A stretch of DNA of 64,000 bases from Kribbella sp. CA-293567 (GCF_027627575.1 NZ_CP114065.1:2294001-2358000); one strand, 5' to 3'; shown: positions 7,782 to 19,526, counted from the first letter of the stretch. The notes: generated by a model not told the origin, from the letters alone. Translations and numbers: made by a program.

Positions 7782-8752
7782 CTGCTGCTGCGTCCATCGG
7801 TGAAGGGCAGGACCCCGTGGTTGACCCGGCGCCAGAGCCCCGGCGCGTGCTGCTGGTGACGCACACCGGCCGTGAGCTGGCCGTCGACGTGGCCCGTGAG
7901 GCGCACCGGTTGCTGACCGACGCCGGTCTGCTGGTCAGGCTGCTCACCGACGAGTTCGAGGCGATGAAGCTCGAACCGGTCGAGATCGCCGAGGATCCCG
8001 CCAAGGCCGCCCAGGACGTCGAGCTGATCATCGTGCTCGGTGGCGACGGCTCGATCCTGCGCGGCTGCGAACTCGCCCGCCCGCACGGTACGCCGGTGCT
8101 GGGGGTCAACCTCGGCCATGTCGGCTTCCTGGCCGAGGCCGAGCGCGACGACCTGGAGCGGATCGTCGAGGTGGTGGTCGAGCGCAGCTACACCGTCGAG
8201 GAGCGGATGACGCTCGCGGTCGACGTCTGGCACGACGACGAGCTGATCTTCGACACCTGGGCGCTGAACGAGGCCAGCGTGGAGAAGGCGGCCCGCGAGA
8301 AGATGCTCGAGGTGATGGTCGAGGTCGACGGCCGGGCGCTGTCGCGCTGGGGCTGCGACGGGGTGGTGGTCGCGACGCCCACCGGCAGTACGGCGTACGC
8401 GTTCTCGGCCGGTGGCCCGATCGTCTGGCCCGAGGTCGAGGCGATCCTGATGGTTCCGCTGAGCGCGCACGCGTTGTTCTCCCGCCCGATCGTGGTGGCA
8501 CCGACCTCGCAGCTGTCGATCGAGCTGATCGCGGCCTGGCACGGGCGCGGGGTGCTGTGGTGCGACGGCCGGCGGATGGTGGAGGTGCCGCCGGGCGCCG
8601 TGATCCAGGTCCGGCGCGGGAAGATGCCGGTCCGGCTGGCGAGGGCGCACGAGGCGTCCTTCACCGACCGGCTGGTGGCGAAGTTCGATCTACCGGTGCT
8701 CGGCTGGCGCGGACGCGCCGAGCGCGACCGCAGTGACCAAGAGGAGAAGTAG
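7778..8752 (+). CDS. nadK: NAD kinase
   Basis: 324 aa, GTG start inside the tlyA stop (GTGA overlap), so translation is probably coupled. Diagnostic motifs are GGDGSIL near residue 89 (substrate and metal binding) and GCDGVVVATPTGSTAYAFSAGGP (the NAD-kinase GxxxxTPTGSTAY block). It phosphorylates NAD to NADP in the cytoplasm. The first 20 residues are an unconserved extension before VLLVTHTGR, so a later start cannot be excluded. Confidence 0.95.
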   Translation: MTAAASIGEGQDPVVDPAPEPRRVLLVTHTGRELAVDVAREAHRLLTDAGLLVRLLTDEFEAMKLEPVEIAEDPAKAAQDVELIIVLGGDGSILRGCELARPHGTPVLGVNLGHVGFLAEAERDDLERIVEVVVERSYTVEERMTLAVDVWHDDELIFDTWALNEASVEKAAREKMLEVMVEVDGRALSRWGCDGVVVATPTGSTAYAFSAGGPIVWPEVEAILMVPLSAHALFSRPIVVAPTSQLSIELIAAWHGRGVLWCDGRRMVEVPPGAVIQVRRGKMPVRLARAHEASFTDRLVAKFDLPVLGWRGRAERDRSDQEEK

Positions 8753-8755
8753 CAC

Positions 8756-10483
8756 ATGCTCTCGGAGATCCGCATCACCGGACTGGGCGTGATCGAGGAC
8801 GCCACGCTGGAGCTCGATCCGGGCTTCACCGCGGTCACCGGCGAGACCGGGGCCGGTAAGACGATGGTCGTGACCGGCGTCAACATGCTGCTGGGCGGCC
8901 GGGCCGACAGCGGGCTGGTGCGGCACGGCGTGCGGCGGGCCCGGGTCGAGGGGCGCGCGAGCAACGTGCCGAGGTCGATCGTGCAGCAGGCCGAGGACCG
9001 GGGCGGCGAGCTGGACGACGACGAGCTGCTGATCGCGCGCGAGTTGTCGTCCGAGGGAAGGTCGCGGGCCTTCCTGGGCGGCGCTTCGGTGCCGGTCTCG
9101 GTGCTGGCCGAGGTGACCGGTGACCTGGTCGCGATCCACGGTCAGGCCGACCAGTGGCGGTTGCTGCAGCCGGCCAAGCAGCGCGAGACGCTCGACACCT
9201 TCGCGGGCAAGCCGGTGCTGGTTCCGCTGGGGGAGTACACCACGGCGTACCGGCGGCACCGGGAGGTCGAGGCCGAGCTGACCGAGCTGACCACCCGTGA
9301 GCGCGACCGGCTGGCCGAGGCGGATCTGCTTCGTTTCGGGTTGCAGGAGATCGCGAAGGCCGAGCCGATCCCGGGTGAGGACGTCGAGCTGGCGGCCGAG
9401 GAGGAGCGACTCGCGTACGCCGACGGCCTGCGGACCGCGGCCACGACCGCGGCCGACGCGCTGGCCTCCGAGGACCTGGAGTCGACCCGGCCGAGTGACG
9501 TGCTCGGTCTGCTGTCACTGGCGAAGCAGGCCCTGGACGGCGAGCGCGAGCACGACGCGAAACTGGCGGAGCTGGCCGACCGCGCGAGCGAGCTCGGCTA
9601 CCTCGCCGCCGACCTGGCCGGCGAGCTTTCGTCGTACGCCGCGGACGTGGACACCGATCCGGCCCGGCTCTCGGTGGTGAGCGAGCGGCGTGCGCTGCTG
9701 ACCGCGCTCGCCCGCAAGCACGGGGCCGAGCAGGGGACCGTCGAGGAAGTGCTGGAGTGGGCCAAGCGGTCCGCGGTCCGGCTGGCCGAGCTGGAAGGCA
9801 GCGACGAGCGGGTCGAGCAGCTCACCGCGGAGCTGACCGAGCTTCGCGCGCAGCTGAAGGATCTCGGCGACCGGATCAGCACCGCGCGCCGTGAGGCGGC
9901 GGGCCGGCTCGGCGTCCTGGTGTCGGAGGAGCTGAGCGGGCTGGCGATGCCGCACGCGACCCTGACGGTGGAGATCCACGAGAGCACCCCCGGGCCGTTC
10001 GGCGCGGACGAGACCGAGTTCTGCTTCGCGGCGAACCCGGGAAGCCCCGCGCGGCCGCTGCAGAAGGCGGCTTCGGGCGGTGAGCTGTCGCGGGTGATGC
10101 TGGCGCTCGAGGTGATCCTGTCGGACACGCACAAGGTGCCGACGCTGGTGTTCGACGAGATCGACGCCGGGATCGGTGGCCGGGCCGCGGTCGAGGTCGG
10201 CAAGCGGCTGGCGAAGCTGGCCGAGAAGGCGCAGGTGATCGTGGTGACGCACCTGCCGCAGGTCGCCGCGTTCGCGGACCGTCACGCGGTGGTGCTGAAG
10301 AGCGACGACGGCTCGGTCACCACCAGTGGTCTGGTGGCGCTGGACGACGACGCGCGTTTGAAGGAGCTCAGCCGGATGATGGCCGGCCTGGAGAACTCCG
10401 ACGCCGCCCAGGCGCACGCCGAGGAACTGCTGGCGCTGGCCGCGCAGCGTCACGGTAAGGGCAGAAAGAAGAAGAAGTCCTGA
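8756..10483 (+). CDS. recN: DNA repair protein RecN
   Basis: 575 aa SMC-like ATPase. Walker A GETGAGKT sits near residue 30, long coiled-coil arms lie between about 150 and 370, then come the ABC signature ASGGELSRVMLALE and Walker B LVFDEIDAGIGG. RecN gathers broken DNA ends during recombinational repair. It starts 3 nt after nadK, with AAGAGGAG upstream of the ATG. No SOS box was seen directly in front, so expression probably follows the operon. The C-terminus ends in GRKKKKS. Confidence 0.95.
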   Translation: MLSEIRITGLGVIEDATLELDPGFTAVTGETGAGKTMVVTGVNMLLGGRADSGLVRHGVRRARVEGRASNVPRSIVQQAEDRGGELDDDELLIARELSSEGRSRAFLGGASVPVSVLAEVTGDLVAIHGQADQWRLLQPAKQRETLDTFAGKPVLVPLGEYTTAYRRHREVEAELTELTTRERDRLAEADLLRFGLQEIAKAEPIPGEDVELAAEEERLAYADGLRTAATTAADALASEDLESTRPSDVLGLLSLAKQALDGEREHDAKLAELADRASELGYLAADLAGELSSYAADVDTDPARLSVVSERRALLTALARKHGAEQGTVEEVLEWAKRSAVRLAELEGSDERVEQLTAELTELRAQLKDLGDRISTARREAAGRLGVLVSEELSGLAMPHATLTVEIHESTPGPFGADETEFCFAANPGSPARPLQKAASGGELSRVMLALEVILSDTHKVPTLVFDEIDAGIGGRAAVEVGKRLAKLAEKAQVIVVTHLPQVAAFADRHAVVLKSDDGSVTTSGLVALDDDARLKELSRMMAGLENSDAAQAHAEELLALAAQRHGKGRKKKKS

Positions 10484-10583
10484 CCACCGGGTGTGGTTCG
10501 AAAGGATGATTTGCCGCGTCGCCGGGGAGGTGGCCGCCCAAAAGGCGGGGGGAAGGCTCTTGACATGGCAGGATGAGTAAGCG

Positions 10584-11765
10584 ATGAAACTGCCCAGTCT
10601 GCGGAGAGCACGCCCACCTGAACTGCCCGGGACCGCCGGGGTGGTCCGGCTCGATCGCCGTACCAAGAATCTCACCAAACGGCTCAAGCCGGGCGAGATC
10701 GCGGTGATCGACCACGTCGACCTGGACCGGGTCAGCGCCGAGGCGCTGGTCGACTGCAAGGTCGCGGCGGTGGTCAACGTCGCCGACTCGATCAGCGGCC
10801 GCTACCCGAACCTCGGCCCCGAGATCCTGGTCGAGGCGGGGGTTCCGCTGGTCGACGGGGTCGGCCGCGAGGTCTTCTCGGTGCTGCACGAGGGCGAGCG
10901 GGTCCGGCTGCACGACGGCATCCTGTACCGCGGTGAGGAAGTCGTCGCCAAGGGCGTCAACCAGGACAGCGAGAGCGTCGCCCAGTTGATGGACGACGCC
11001 CGCGCCGGGCTGTCGACCCAGCTGGAGGCCTTCACCGCCAACACGCTGGAGTATCTGCGCCAGGAGCGCGACCTGCTGCTGGACGGCATCGGCGTACCGG
11101 CCGTGCACACGCCGATGGACGGCAAGCACGTGCTGATCGTGGTCCGTGGCTACGACTACCGCGAGGACCTGGTCGCGCTGCGGCCGTACATCCGCGAGTA
11201 CCGGCCGGTGCTGATCGGTGTCGACGGTGGCGCCGACGCGCTGGTGGAGAACGGCTACGTCCCCGACCTGATCGTCGGCGACATGGACTCGGTCACCGAC
11301 GAGACGCTCAGGTGCGGCGCCGAGGTGGTCGTGCACGCCTACCGCAACGGCCACGCGCCGGGCTCGGAGCGGATGGAGCGGCTCGGGGTGGACTCGATCG
11401 AGTTCCCGGCCGCCGGCACCAGCGAGGACGTCGCGATGCTGCTGGCCGATTCCAAGGGTGCTTCGCTGATCGTCGCGGTCGGCACCCACAACTCGCTGGT
11501 GGAGTTCCTGGACAAGGGGCGCTCCGGGATGGCGAGCACCTTCATCACCAGGCTGCGGGTCGGTGCGAAGCTGGTGGACGCCAAGGGCGTCGGCCGGCTC
11601 TACCGCAGCCGGGTGTCGACCCTCCAGGTGGTCGCGCTGATCGCGGCCGGCCTGTTCGCGCTCGGGGTGGCGATGGTCGCCATCGGCGCCGACGACGTGC
11701 TGTGGTCGATCCTGCGGGCGCGCTGGAACGACTTTGTCTACTGGATCCGGGAGCTGTTCACGTGA
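10584..11765 (+). CDS. steA: SteA-like cytokinetic ring protein
   Basis: 393 aa. The mid region has thiamin-pyrophosphokinase-like motifs (GVDGGADALVENGYVPDLIVGDMDS). One C-terminal transmembrane helix covers about residues 348-372, with a short Trp-rich tail. It matches the SteA family (Rv1697), described in corynebacteria as a septal protein that, with SteB, controls cell separation. A 100-bp gap after recN contains TTGACA at 10560 and a GC-rich small hairpin, so a separate promoter is possible. Its TGA overlaps the GTG of the next gene. Confidence 0.85.
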   Translation: MKLPSLRRARPPELPGTAGVVRLDRRTKNLTKRLKPGEIAVIDHVDLDRVSAEALVDCKVAAVVNVADSISGRYPNLGPEILVEAGVPLVDGVGREVFSVLHEGERVRLHDGILYRGEEVVAKGVNQDSESVAQLMDDARAGLSTQLEAFTANTLEYLRQERDLLLDGIGVPAVHTPMDGKHVLIVVRGYDYREDLVALRPYIREYRPVLIGVDGGADALVENGYVPDLIVGDMDSVTDETLRCGAEVVVHAYRNGHAPGSERMERLGVDSIEFPAAGTSEDVAMLLADSKGASLIVAVGTHNSLVEFLDKGRSGMASTFITRLRVGAKLVDAKGVGRLYRSRVSTLQVVALIAAGLFALGVAMVAIGADDVLWSILRARWNDFVYWIRELFT

Positions 11766-12709
11766 TCGACTTTCGCTATCACATCGTCTCCATCGTGGCG
11801 ATCTTCTTCGCCCTCGGCGCCGGTGTGGTGCTGGGTGCCGGACCGCTGAAGGGCGCCGGCAGCGACCTGGTCCAGGCCCAGGCCGACAAGGACCGGGCCA
11901 CGGTCGAGGACCAGCGCGAGCAGCTGTTGCAGGCCAAGGCGCTGGACAAGTACCGCGACGACTACGTCGCCAAGGTGACCGCGGGGCTGACCGACGGCAA
12001 GCTGACCAACAAGCGGATCGTGCTGGTCACCATGCCGAACGCCGCCGGCGACATGACGAACGCGATCGTCGAGTCGATCGAGCAGGCCGGTGGCCAGGTC
12101 ACCACCCGCGTCTCGCTGGACAGCAAGCTGTTCGACCCGGGCCAGCGTCAGCTGGTCGAGCCGCTGGTGAACGATCTGGTCACCAGCGACCTGCAGTTCC
12201 CGGCCGAGAGCAACACCTACCAGCGCGCCGGGATGATCCTGGCCCGCGGCGTGGCGGCCAGGGAAGAGGCCAAGACCGTCGACCTGGAGTCGACCAAGAT
12301 CATCAACGGCCTGACCAGCGCCAAGCTGATCTCGCTGAAGCCGACGCCGAAGGACCGCGGCAGCCTGATCGTGGTGGTCGCCGCCAAGCCGCCGACGCCG
12401 GCCCCGGACAACTCGTCGTACAACGACGCGGTGGACTTCGCCGAGGGACTCGACGCGGCCAGCGCCGGCGTCGTGGTCGCCGGAATGCCCGCCTCGGCGC
12501 AGAACGGCGGGCTGCTGAAGGCGCTGCGCGGTGACTCCGACGCGACCAAGGGCCTGTCCTCGGTCGACGCCGCGGACCTCCCGAGCGGTCAGATGACGGT
12601 CGTCTTCGCGCTGGCCGAGCAGGCCGGCGGTAAGGCCGGGCAGTACGGCGGGGTCGATGCGAAGAACGGCGTCGCGCCGTCGGCCGACATGGTGAAGGGC
12701 AGCAACTGA
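11762..12709 (+). CDS. mctB: MctB/SteB family envelope protein
   Basis: 315 aa. The GTG at 11762 overlaps the steA stop (GTGA) and gives the family's MIDFRYHIVSIVAIFFALGAGVVLG start, a single N-terminal membrane anchor. Then come a coiled coil (about 35-70) and an extracytoplasmic domain. Homologues are M. tuberculosis MctB (Rv1698), an outer-membrane copper-efflux protein, and corynebacterial SteB, which works with SteA at the septum. The second role fits the operon better here, but copper export cannot be ruled out. It is followed after one base by the PNPT-like gene. Confidence 0.85.
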   Translation: MIDFRYHIVSIVAIFFALGAGVVLGAGPLKGAGSDLVQAQADKDRATVEDQREQLLQAKALDKYRDDYVAKVTAGLTDGKLTNKRIVLVTMPNAAGDMTNAIVESIEQAGGQVTTRVSLDSKLFDPGQRQLVEPLVNDLVTSDLQFPAESNTYQRAGMILARGVAAREEAKTVDLESTKIINGLTSAKLISLKPTPKDRGSLIVVVAAKPPTPAPDNSSYNDAVDFAEGLDAASAGVVVAGMPASAQNGGLLKALRGDSDATKGLSSVDAADLPSGQMTVVFALAEQAGGKAGQYGGVDAKNGVAPSADMVKGSN

Positions 12710-12710
12710 G

Positions 12711-13523
12711 ATGGGTCTGCTGGGTGCGGTGATCGCTGCTGCCGCGACGGCCGGGCTGGAGCGCGCGTCGGCGAAGCTGCCGAAGGAGAACCGGGCGCCG
12801 TTCGAGCGGACCAACCACCGGGGCGAGACGGTCACGCTGCTGGAAGGTCCCGTCGCGGTGCTGGGTGCGCTGGCAGGTGTGGCCGCGAGCCGGTCGGACG
12901 GCCGGGTCAAGGCCGCGGCTCTGCTGGCGGGGTCGGTGTCCGGGGCGGTCGGTGCGTACGACGATCTTGCCGGTGCGACCGATACCAAGGGTTTCCGCGG
13001 TCATCTGACCGCGCTGCGTCGTGGCGAGGTGACGAGCGGCGCGGTGAAGATCCTCGGGGTGGGCGCCGCCGGCCTGGCTGCGGCCGCGCTGCTGCCGCGG
13101 CGTACGAAGGGCTTCGGTGCCGCGGTCGAGATCCTCACCGACGGCGCCCTGATCGCTGGTACGGCGAACCTCGCGAACCTGCTGGACCTGCGTCCGGGCC
13201 GCGCGTTGAAGGGCATCACGGCGGTCAGCGCACCGGTCGCGCTGGTCGCCGGTGGCCCCGCCGCCGCAGTGATCGGCGCCGCGGCCGCGGCCGCTCCGTC
13301 GGATCTCGGCGAGCGTTCGATGCTCGGTGACTGCGGGGCCAACGGGCTCGGCGCCATCACCGGCACGGCGCTGGCGTCGGCCTTGCCGCGACCGCTGAAG
13401 GTGCTGGCTCTGGGTGCCGTGGTCGCGCTCAACCTGGCGAGCGAGAAGGTCAGCTTCACCAAGGTGATCGCGAACACCCCGGTGCTGGACAAGATCGACC
13501 AGTGGGGCCGACGGCCCCGGTGA
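12711..13523 (+). CDS. MraY/WecA-like (PNPT superfamily) membrane protein
   Basis: 270 aa, shorter than MraY or WecA (about 320-360), with several weakly hydrophobic Ala/Gly/Leu-rich segments. PNPT landmarks are present: RTNHRGETVTLLEGP (residues 33-47), the Asp pair in GAYDDL (Asp84, Asp85), KGFRGHLTALRRGEVTSG, NLANLLDLRPGRA (153-165) and GDCGANGLG (206-214). These enzymes transfer a sugar-1-phosphate onto polyprenyl phosphate. The usual DGLDG motif is replaced by LLDLRPGRA, so substrate or even catalysis may differ. Context (steA, steB, flippase-like, GT4) suggests envelope glycan synthesis at the septum; this is inference. Confidence 0.7.
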   Translation: MGLLGAVIAAAATAGLERASAKLPKENRAPFERTNHRGETVTLLEGPVAVLGALAGVAASRSDGRVKAAALLAGSVSGAVGAYDDLAGATDTKGFRGHLTALRRGEVTSGAVKILGVGAAGLAAAALLPRRTKGFGAAVEILTDGALIAGTANLANLLDLRPGRALKGITAVSAPVALVAGGPAAAVIGAAAAAAPSDLGERSMLGDCGANGLGAITGTALASALPRPLKVLALGAVVALNLASEKVSFTKVIANTPVLDKIDQWGRRPR

Positions 13524-15124
13524 GCACGGGCGGGCGGATCGCTCGGGCCGCCTTGCTGGTTGCAGGCGTCACCGTTCTGGCGCGGGTGGTCGGGTTCGGC
13601 CGGTGGCTGGTGTTCTCCAAGACGGTGGGCGCCGGTTGTCTGGCCGACGCGTACGCGACGGCGAACCAGTTGCCGAACGTCGTCTTCGAGATCGTCGTCG
13701 GTGGAGCGCTCGCCGGTGCGGTGATCCCGGTCCTGGCCGGGCCGGTGGCTCGTGGCGACCGGGCGGCGCAGGGGCGCATCATCGGCGCGCTGCTGACCTG
13801 GTCGCTGATCCTGCTGACCCCGTTCGCCTTGCTGGCTTGGCTTCTCGCCTCCCGGTACACCTCGGCGATGCTGGACGCGGGGCCGGAGTGCGGCGGTTCC
13901 ACCGGCACCGCGACCAGGATGTTGCTGATCTTCGTGCCACAGGTCTTCGGCTATGCGATCGCTGTGGTGGCGACTGCCGTGCTGCAGTCCCACAAGCGTT
14001 TCGCCGCCGGTGCTGTGGCTCCGCTGATCTCCAGTCTCGTAGTGGTCGCCACCTACTTCCTCTTCGCCGCAGCAGCTCCCGTTGCCGACCAGGCATCCCG
14101 CGGAGCCGCTGACCTCCTCGCCTGGGGTACGACGGCCGGCGTCTTCGCCTTGGCGCTCACAGTGCTCGTGCCCATGCTCCTGCTGCGCCTGCCGATCAGG
14201 CCGACTCTTCGCCTGGACCCAGGCGTCGGCCCCGTACTGCGCAAGCTCGCAGCAGCAGGTCTCGCCGTACTGGTCGCGCAGCAACTGGCTTTCGTCGTCA
14301 CCACCTACCTGGCCAACCACCGGGGCGCAGCCGGCAGCATCGCCGTCTACACCTGGGCCAACGCGATCTACCTCCTCCCGTACGCCGTACTGGCGGTGCC
14401 GATCACCACGGCCGTGTTCCCTCGCCTGGCGGCGGCTTTCGACGCCCGCGACTCGGCGGCCTTCGACCTGTTCGCGGCGACCTCCAACCGGGCAGTGATG
14501 CTGGCCGGCGGCGCAGGCGCTGCGCTGCTGGTGGGTACGGCGGTTCCGGTGGCCCGGATCTTTGCCTACAACGACGGGCGGGTGCAGGACGCACAAGCCT
14601 CCTCGCTGGCCAACGGTCTGGTGGCCTTCGCCCCGGCGATCATCGCCTTCGGACTGTTGATGCATGTCGGCCGCGTGCTCTACGCCCGTCACGCTGGTCG
14701 CCAGGTCGCCGTGGTGACGGGTGCGGCTTGGCTGGCGGTCGCTGTCGCGGGTGTCTTGCTGACACTGCGCTGGGACGGGCTGGACGCAGTGGGTGCCCTA
14801 GCGGCGGCCATGTCGGTCGGCATGGTCGGTGGAGCGGTCGCGCTGCTGGTGGTCTTGCGCCGGCTGGCCGGACCCCGAGTGCTCGACGGTCTGCTCCGCG
14901 CGACCCTTGCCGCACTGGTCGGCGCCGTGCTCGCCGGAGCTGCTGGCTGGCTTATTGCGCTTCCTGCTGAGGACGGCGGCTGGGGTAGCGCTCTGGTGTT
15001 CTCGCTACTGTCCGGCCTGGCCGTCGTGATCGTGTACGTCGGCGTCGCGGTCGCACTGGACCGGCCGGATGCCCGCGCGCTGCTGCGCCGGGGTGTGCCA
15101 ACTGCTGTGGAGGAGAAGTCATGA
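13520..15124 (+). CDS. MurJ/MviN-like lipid-linked glycan flippase
   Basis: 534 aa polytopic membrane protein with about 14 hydrophobic helices. GTG 13520 overlaps the previous TGA (GTGA). Features fit MurJ and polysaccharide exporters: an N-terminal GRIARAALLVAGVTVLARVVGFGRWL, NQLPNVVFEIVVGGALAGAVIPVLAG near residues 50-75, and YLLPYAVLAVPITTAVFPRLA around residue 300. It would translocate a lipid-linked sugar across the membrane. Whether it carries lipid II or another lipid-linked glycan cannot be told from sequence. Its stop overlaps the GT4 gene start (ATGA). Confidence 0.8.
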   Translation: MSTGGRIARAALLVAGVTVLARVVGFGRWLVFSKTVGAGCLADAYATANQLPNVVFEIVVGGALAGAVIPVLAGPVARGDRAAQGRIIGALLTWSLILLTPFALLAWLLASRYTSAMLDAGPECGGSTGTATRMLLIFVPQVFGYAIAVVATAVLQSHKRFAAGAVAPLISSLVVVATYFLFAAAAPVADQASRGAADLLAWGTTAGVFALALTVLVPMLLLRLPIRPTLRLDPGVGPVLRKLAAAGLAVLVAQQLAFVVTTYLANHRGAAGSIAVYTWANAIYLLPYAVLAVPITTAVFPRLAAAFDARDSAAFDLFAATSNRAVMLAGGAGAALLVGTAVPVARIFAYNDGRVQDAQASSLANGLVAFAPAIIAFGLLMHVGRVLYARHAGRQVAVVTGAAWLAVAVAGVLLTLRWDGLDAVGALAAAMSVGMVGGAVALLVVLRRLAGPRVLDGLLRATLAALVGAVLAGAAGWLIALPAEDGGWGSALVFSLLSGLAVVIVYVGVAVALDRPDARALLRRGVPTAVEEKS

Positions 15125-16146
15125 AGATCGGCCTGCTGCTGGCGGAGTCCCGGGGCGGGATCGGGCAGCACGTCGCTTCGCTGGTGCCGCGCTTCATCGA
15201 GGCGGGCAACGAGGTCGTCGTCTGCGCCCCACCCGGTACTGCGGAGCACTTCGACTTCGGCGACGCCACTGTCGTCGTACAGGCAGCAGGGCTGCGCGGC
15301 TGCGACGTGGTGCACGCCCACGGCTACCGAGCCGGTACTGCGGCGCTGCGCGACCGGGCGCAGCTCAGGCCACTCGTGGTGACGTGGCACAACGCAGTAC
15401 TGACTACTGGGCCTCGTGGGCTGGTCATGCGGCTGGGGCAGCGACTGGTCGCGCGCGGAGCCGACCTGACTCTAGGGGCGTCTAGCGACCTGGTGGAGCT
15501 CGCCAAGTCGCTGGGAGCGCGCGACGCGCAGCTGGCGCCAGTGGCGGCTCCTGCGCTGCCAGAGGTCCGTACGCCGTCCGCGGAGGTGCGGGAGGCGTTA
15601 GGGGTGGGGGACAGGCCGCTGGTGCTCTCAGTGGGCCGGCTGGCTCCGCAGAAGGACTACCCGACTCTGCTGTCGGTTGCAGCGGCAGTGGCCGCCGAGC
15701 AGCCTGACGTGGTGTTCGCTGTGGTGGGCGATGGGCCGCTCAAGGACAACCTGCAGGCCAGGATCGACGCTGAAAGCCTCCCGGTACGCCTGCTGGGCCA
15801 CCGCAGTGACGTAGCCGATCTGCTGGGGGCGGCTGATGTGTTCCTGCTGACCTCGCACTGGGAGGCGCGGGCGCTGGTGCTGCAGGAGGCGGTGCAGGCC
15901 GGCGTACCGGTGGTGGCGACAGCGGTCGGCGGAATCCCCGAACTGGTCGAGGACAGCGCCGTTCTGGCTGCCGCGGGCGACGCGGCGGGGCTCGCGGACG
16001 GCGTACTGGAAGTTTTTTCTGATCCGGCGAAAGCGGCCGCTATGCGGACAGCAGGCGGGAAGTTGGCGGCCGGATGGCCGGACGAGGACGAAGTCGCAAA
16101 GAATCTGCTGCATCTCTACGCGGGTCTCGTCGCGACCACTGCTTGA
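15121..16146 (+). CDS. Glycosyltransferase family 4 protein
   Basis: 341 aa GT-B fold enzyme. The N-terminal half begins MKIGLLLAESRGGIGQHVASLVPR, with the glycine-rich loop facing the acceptor. The C-terminal half has LSVGRLAPQKDYPTLL, VGDGPLKDNL and the nucleotide-sugar site LTSHWEARALVLQEAVQAGVPVVATAVGGIPELV (E...E pattern of retaining GT4 enzymes). It probably adds a sugar to a lipid-linked acceptor on the cytoplasmic face. The ATG overlaps the flippase stop by 4 bp, so it should work in the same pathway as the two genes before it. Sugar specificity is unknown. Confidence 0.85.
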   Translation: MKIGLLLAESRGGIGQHVASLVPRFIEAGNEVVVCAPPGTAEHFDFGDATVVVQAAGLRGCDVVHAHGYRAGTAALRDRAQLRPLVVTWHNAVLTTGPRGLVMRLGQRLVARGADLTLGASSDLVELAKSLGARDAQLAPVAAPALPEVRTPSAEVREALGVGDRPLVLSVGRLAPQKDYPTLLSVAAAVAAEQPDVVFAVVGDGPLKDNLQARIDAESLPVRLLGHRSDVADLLGAADVFLLTSHWEARALVLQEAVQAGVPVVATAVGGIPELVEDSAVLAAAGDAAGLADGVLEVFSDPAKAAAMRTAGGKLAAGWPDEDEVAKNLLHLYAGLVATTA

Positions 16147-18560
<2,414 letters not shown>

Positions 18561-18565
18561 GCGGG

Positions 18566-19513
18566 TCAGGCGGGGGAGGTGCGGAAGGAACGGCGGTAGG
18601 AGTCTGGGGGGACACCTACTACTCGCTTGAACTGGCGGCGGAGCGTAGTGGCCGTGCCCATGCCGGTCGCGACGGCTACTGACTCGATGCTGTTGGGAGT
18701 TGCCTCCAGAAGCTCCTGCGCCCGGCGTACGCGTTGGGTCAGGAGCCACTGGAGCGGGGTCTGGCCGGTGACCGAGCGGAACTGGCGGCCGAGGTTGCGG
18801 GGGCTCATGTTGGCCTGCCGGGCCAGGTCGGTCACTGTCAGCGGCTCGTCGAGGCGTTCCTGGGCCCAGGCGAGCAGGCCGGCCAGTAGGTGGTCGCCAG
18901 CTGGCTGCATGGGCGTGGCGACGAACTGTGCCTGACTGCCGGGCCGGTGTGGGGGCATGACCAGCCGGCGGGCAACGGTGTTGGCGATGATCGCGCCATG
19001 GTCGAGGTGAATCAGGTGGATGCAGAGGTCGACCGCTGCCGCTTTCCCCGCTGCGGTCAGCACGCTGCCGTTGTCGGTGTAGAGCACGTCCGGGTCAACG
19101 GTGGCCGCTGGGTAGCGGGCAGTGAGTTCTGCTGTGTGCGCCCAGTGGGTAGTGGCGCGCCGGCCGTCCAGCAGCCCGGCTGCGCCCAGCGCGAAAGCGC
19201 CTGTGCAGAGCGAGGCGATTCGGGCGCCGGCGTCGTGAGCCGCGCGAATAGCCTCGACCAGCTCCGGCGGTGCAGCGACGTCGACGTCGGCACACGCGGG
19301 CACGAGCACTGTGTCGGCCGTGACTATCCGATCCAGTCCGTACTCCGGGTCAAGGGTGAACGGGCCGACCGTCACCGGACCCGGGCCACAGAGCAGCACG
19401 TCGTACCAGTCGTCGCGGGCGATCTCCTCCGGAGGTGTCCGGAAGATCTCGTAGGCCACACCCAGCTCGAAGTGGAGCAGGTGGCCGGCGGTCGCCAGCG
19501 CGATCGTGTGCAT
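18566..19513 (-). CDS. GlxA-type transcription regulator (DJ-1/PfpI plus AraC HTH)
   Basis: 315 aa. The start is placed at MHTIALATAGHLLHFELG, where family members begin; a TACACT box lies 7 nt upstream (leaderless type). An ATG 18 bp upstream is the alternative. Residues 1-180 form a DJ-1/PfpI-like domain (IASLCTGAFALGAAGLLDGRRATTHW). Residues about 220-315 contain two AraC helix-turn-helix motifs (LARQANMSPRNLGRQFRSVTGQTPLQWL and IESVAVATGMGTATTLRRQFKRVVG). It is divergent from an NAD(P)-binding oxidoreductase 70 bp away, its probable target. Confidence 0.9.
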   Translation of the reverse strand: MHTIALATAGHLLHFELGVAYEIFRTPPEEIARDDWYDVLLCGPGPVTVGPFTLDPEYGLDRIVTADTVLVPACADVDVAAPPELVEAIRAAHDAGARIASLCTGAFALGAAGLLDGRRATTHWAHTAELTARYPAATVDPDVLYTDNGSVLTAAGKAAAVDLCIHLIHLDHGAIIANTVARRLVMPPHRPGSQAQFVATPMQPAGDHLLAGLLAWAQERLDEPLTVTDLARQANMSPRNLGRQFRSVTGQTPLQWLLTQRVRRAQELLEATPNSIESVAVATGMGTATTLRRQFKRVVGVPPDSYRRSFRTSPA

Positions 19514-19520
19514 GTCCGAA

Positions 19521-19526
19521 AGTGTA
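19521..19526 (-). promoter_or_regulatory. -10 box TACACT for the GlxA-type regulator
   Basis: On the minus strand TACACT is separated by 7 nt from the ATG chosen as start. No ribosome binding site is visible. This supports the shorter start of the regulator. Confidence 0.4.
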
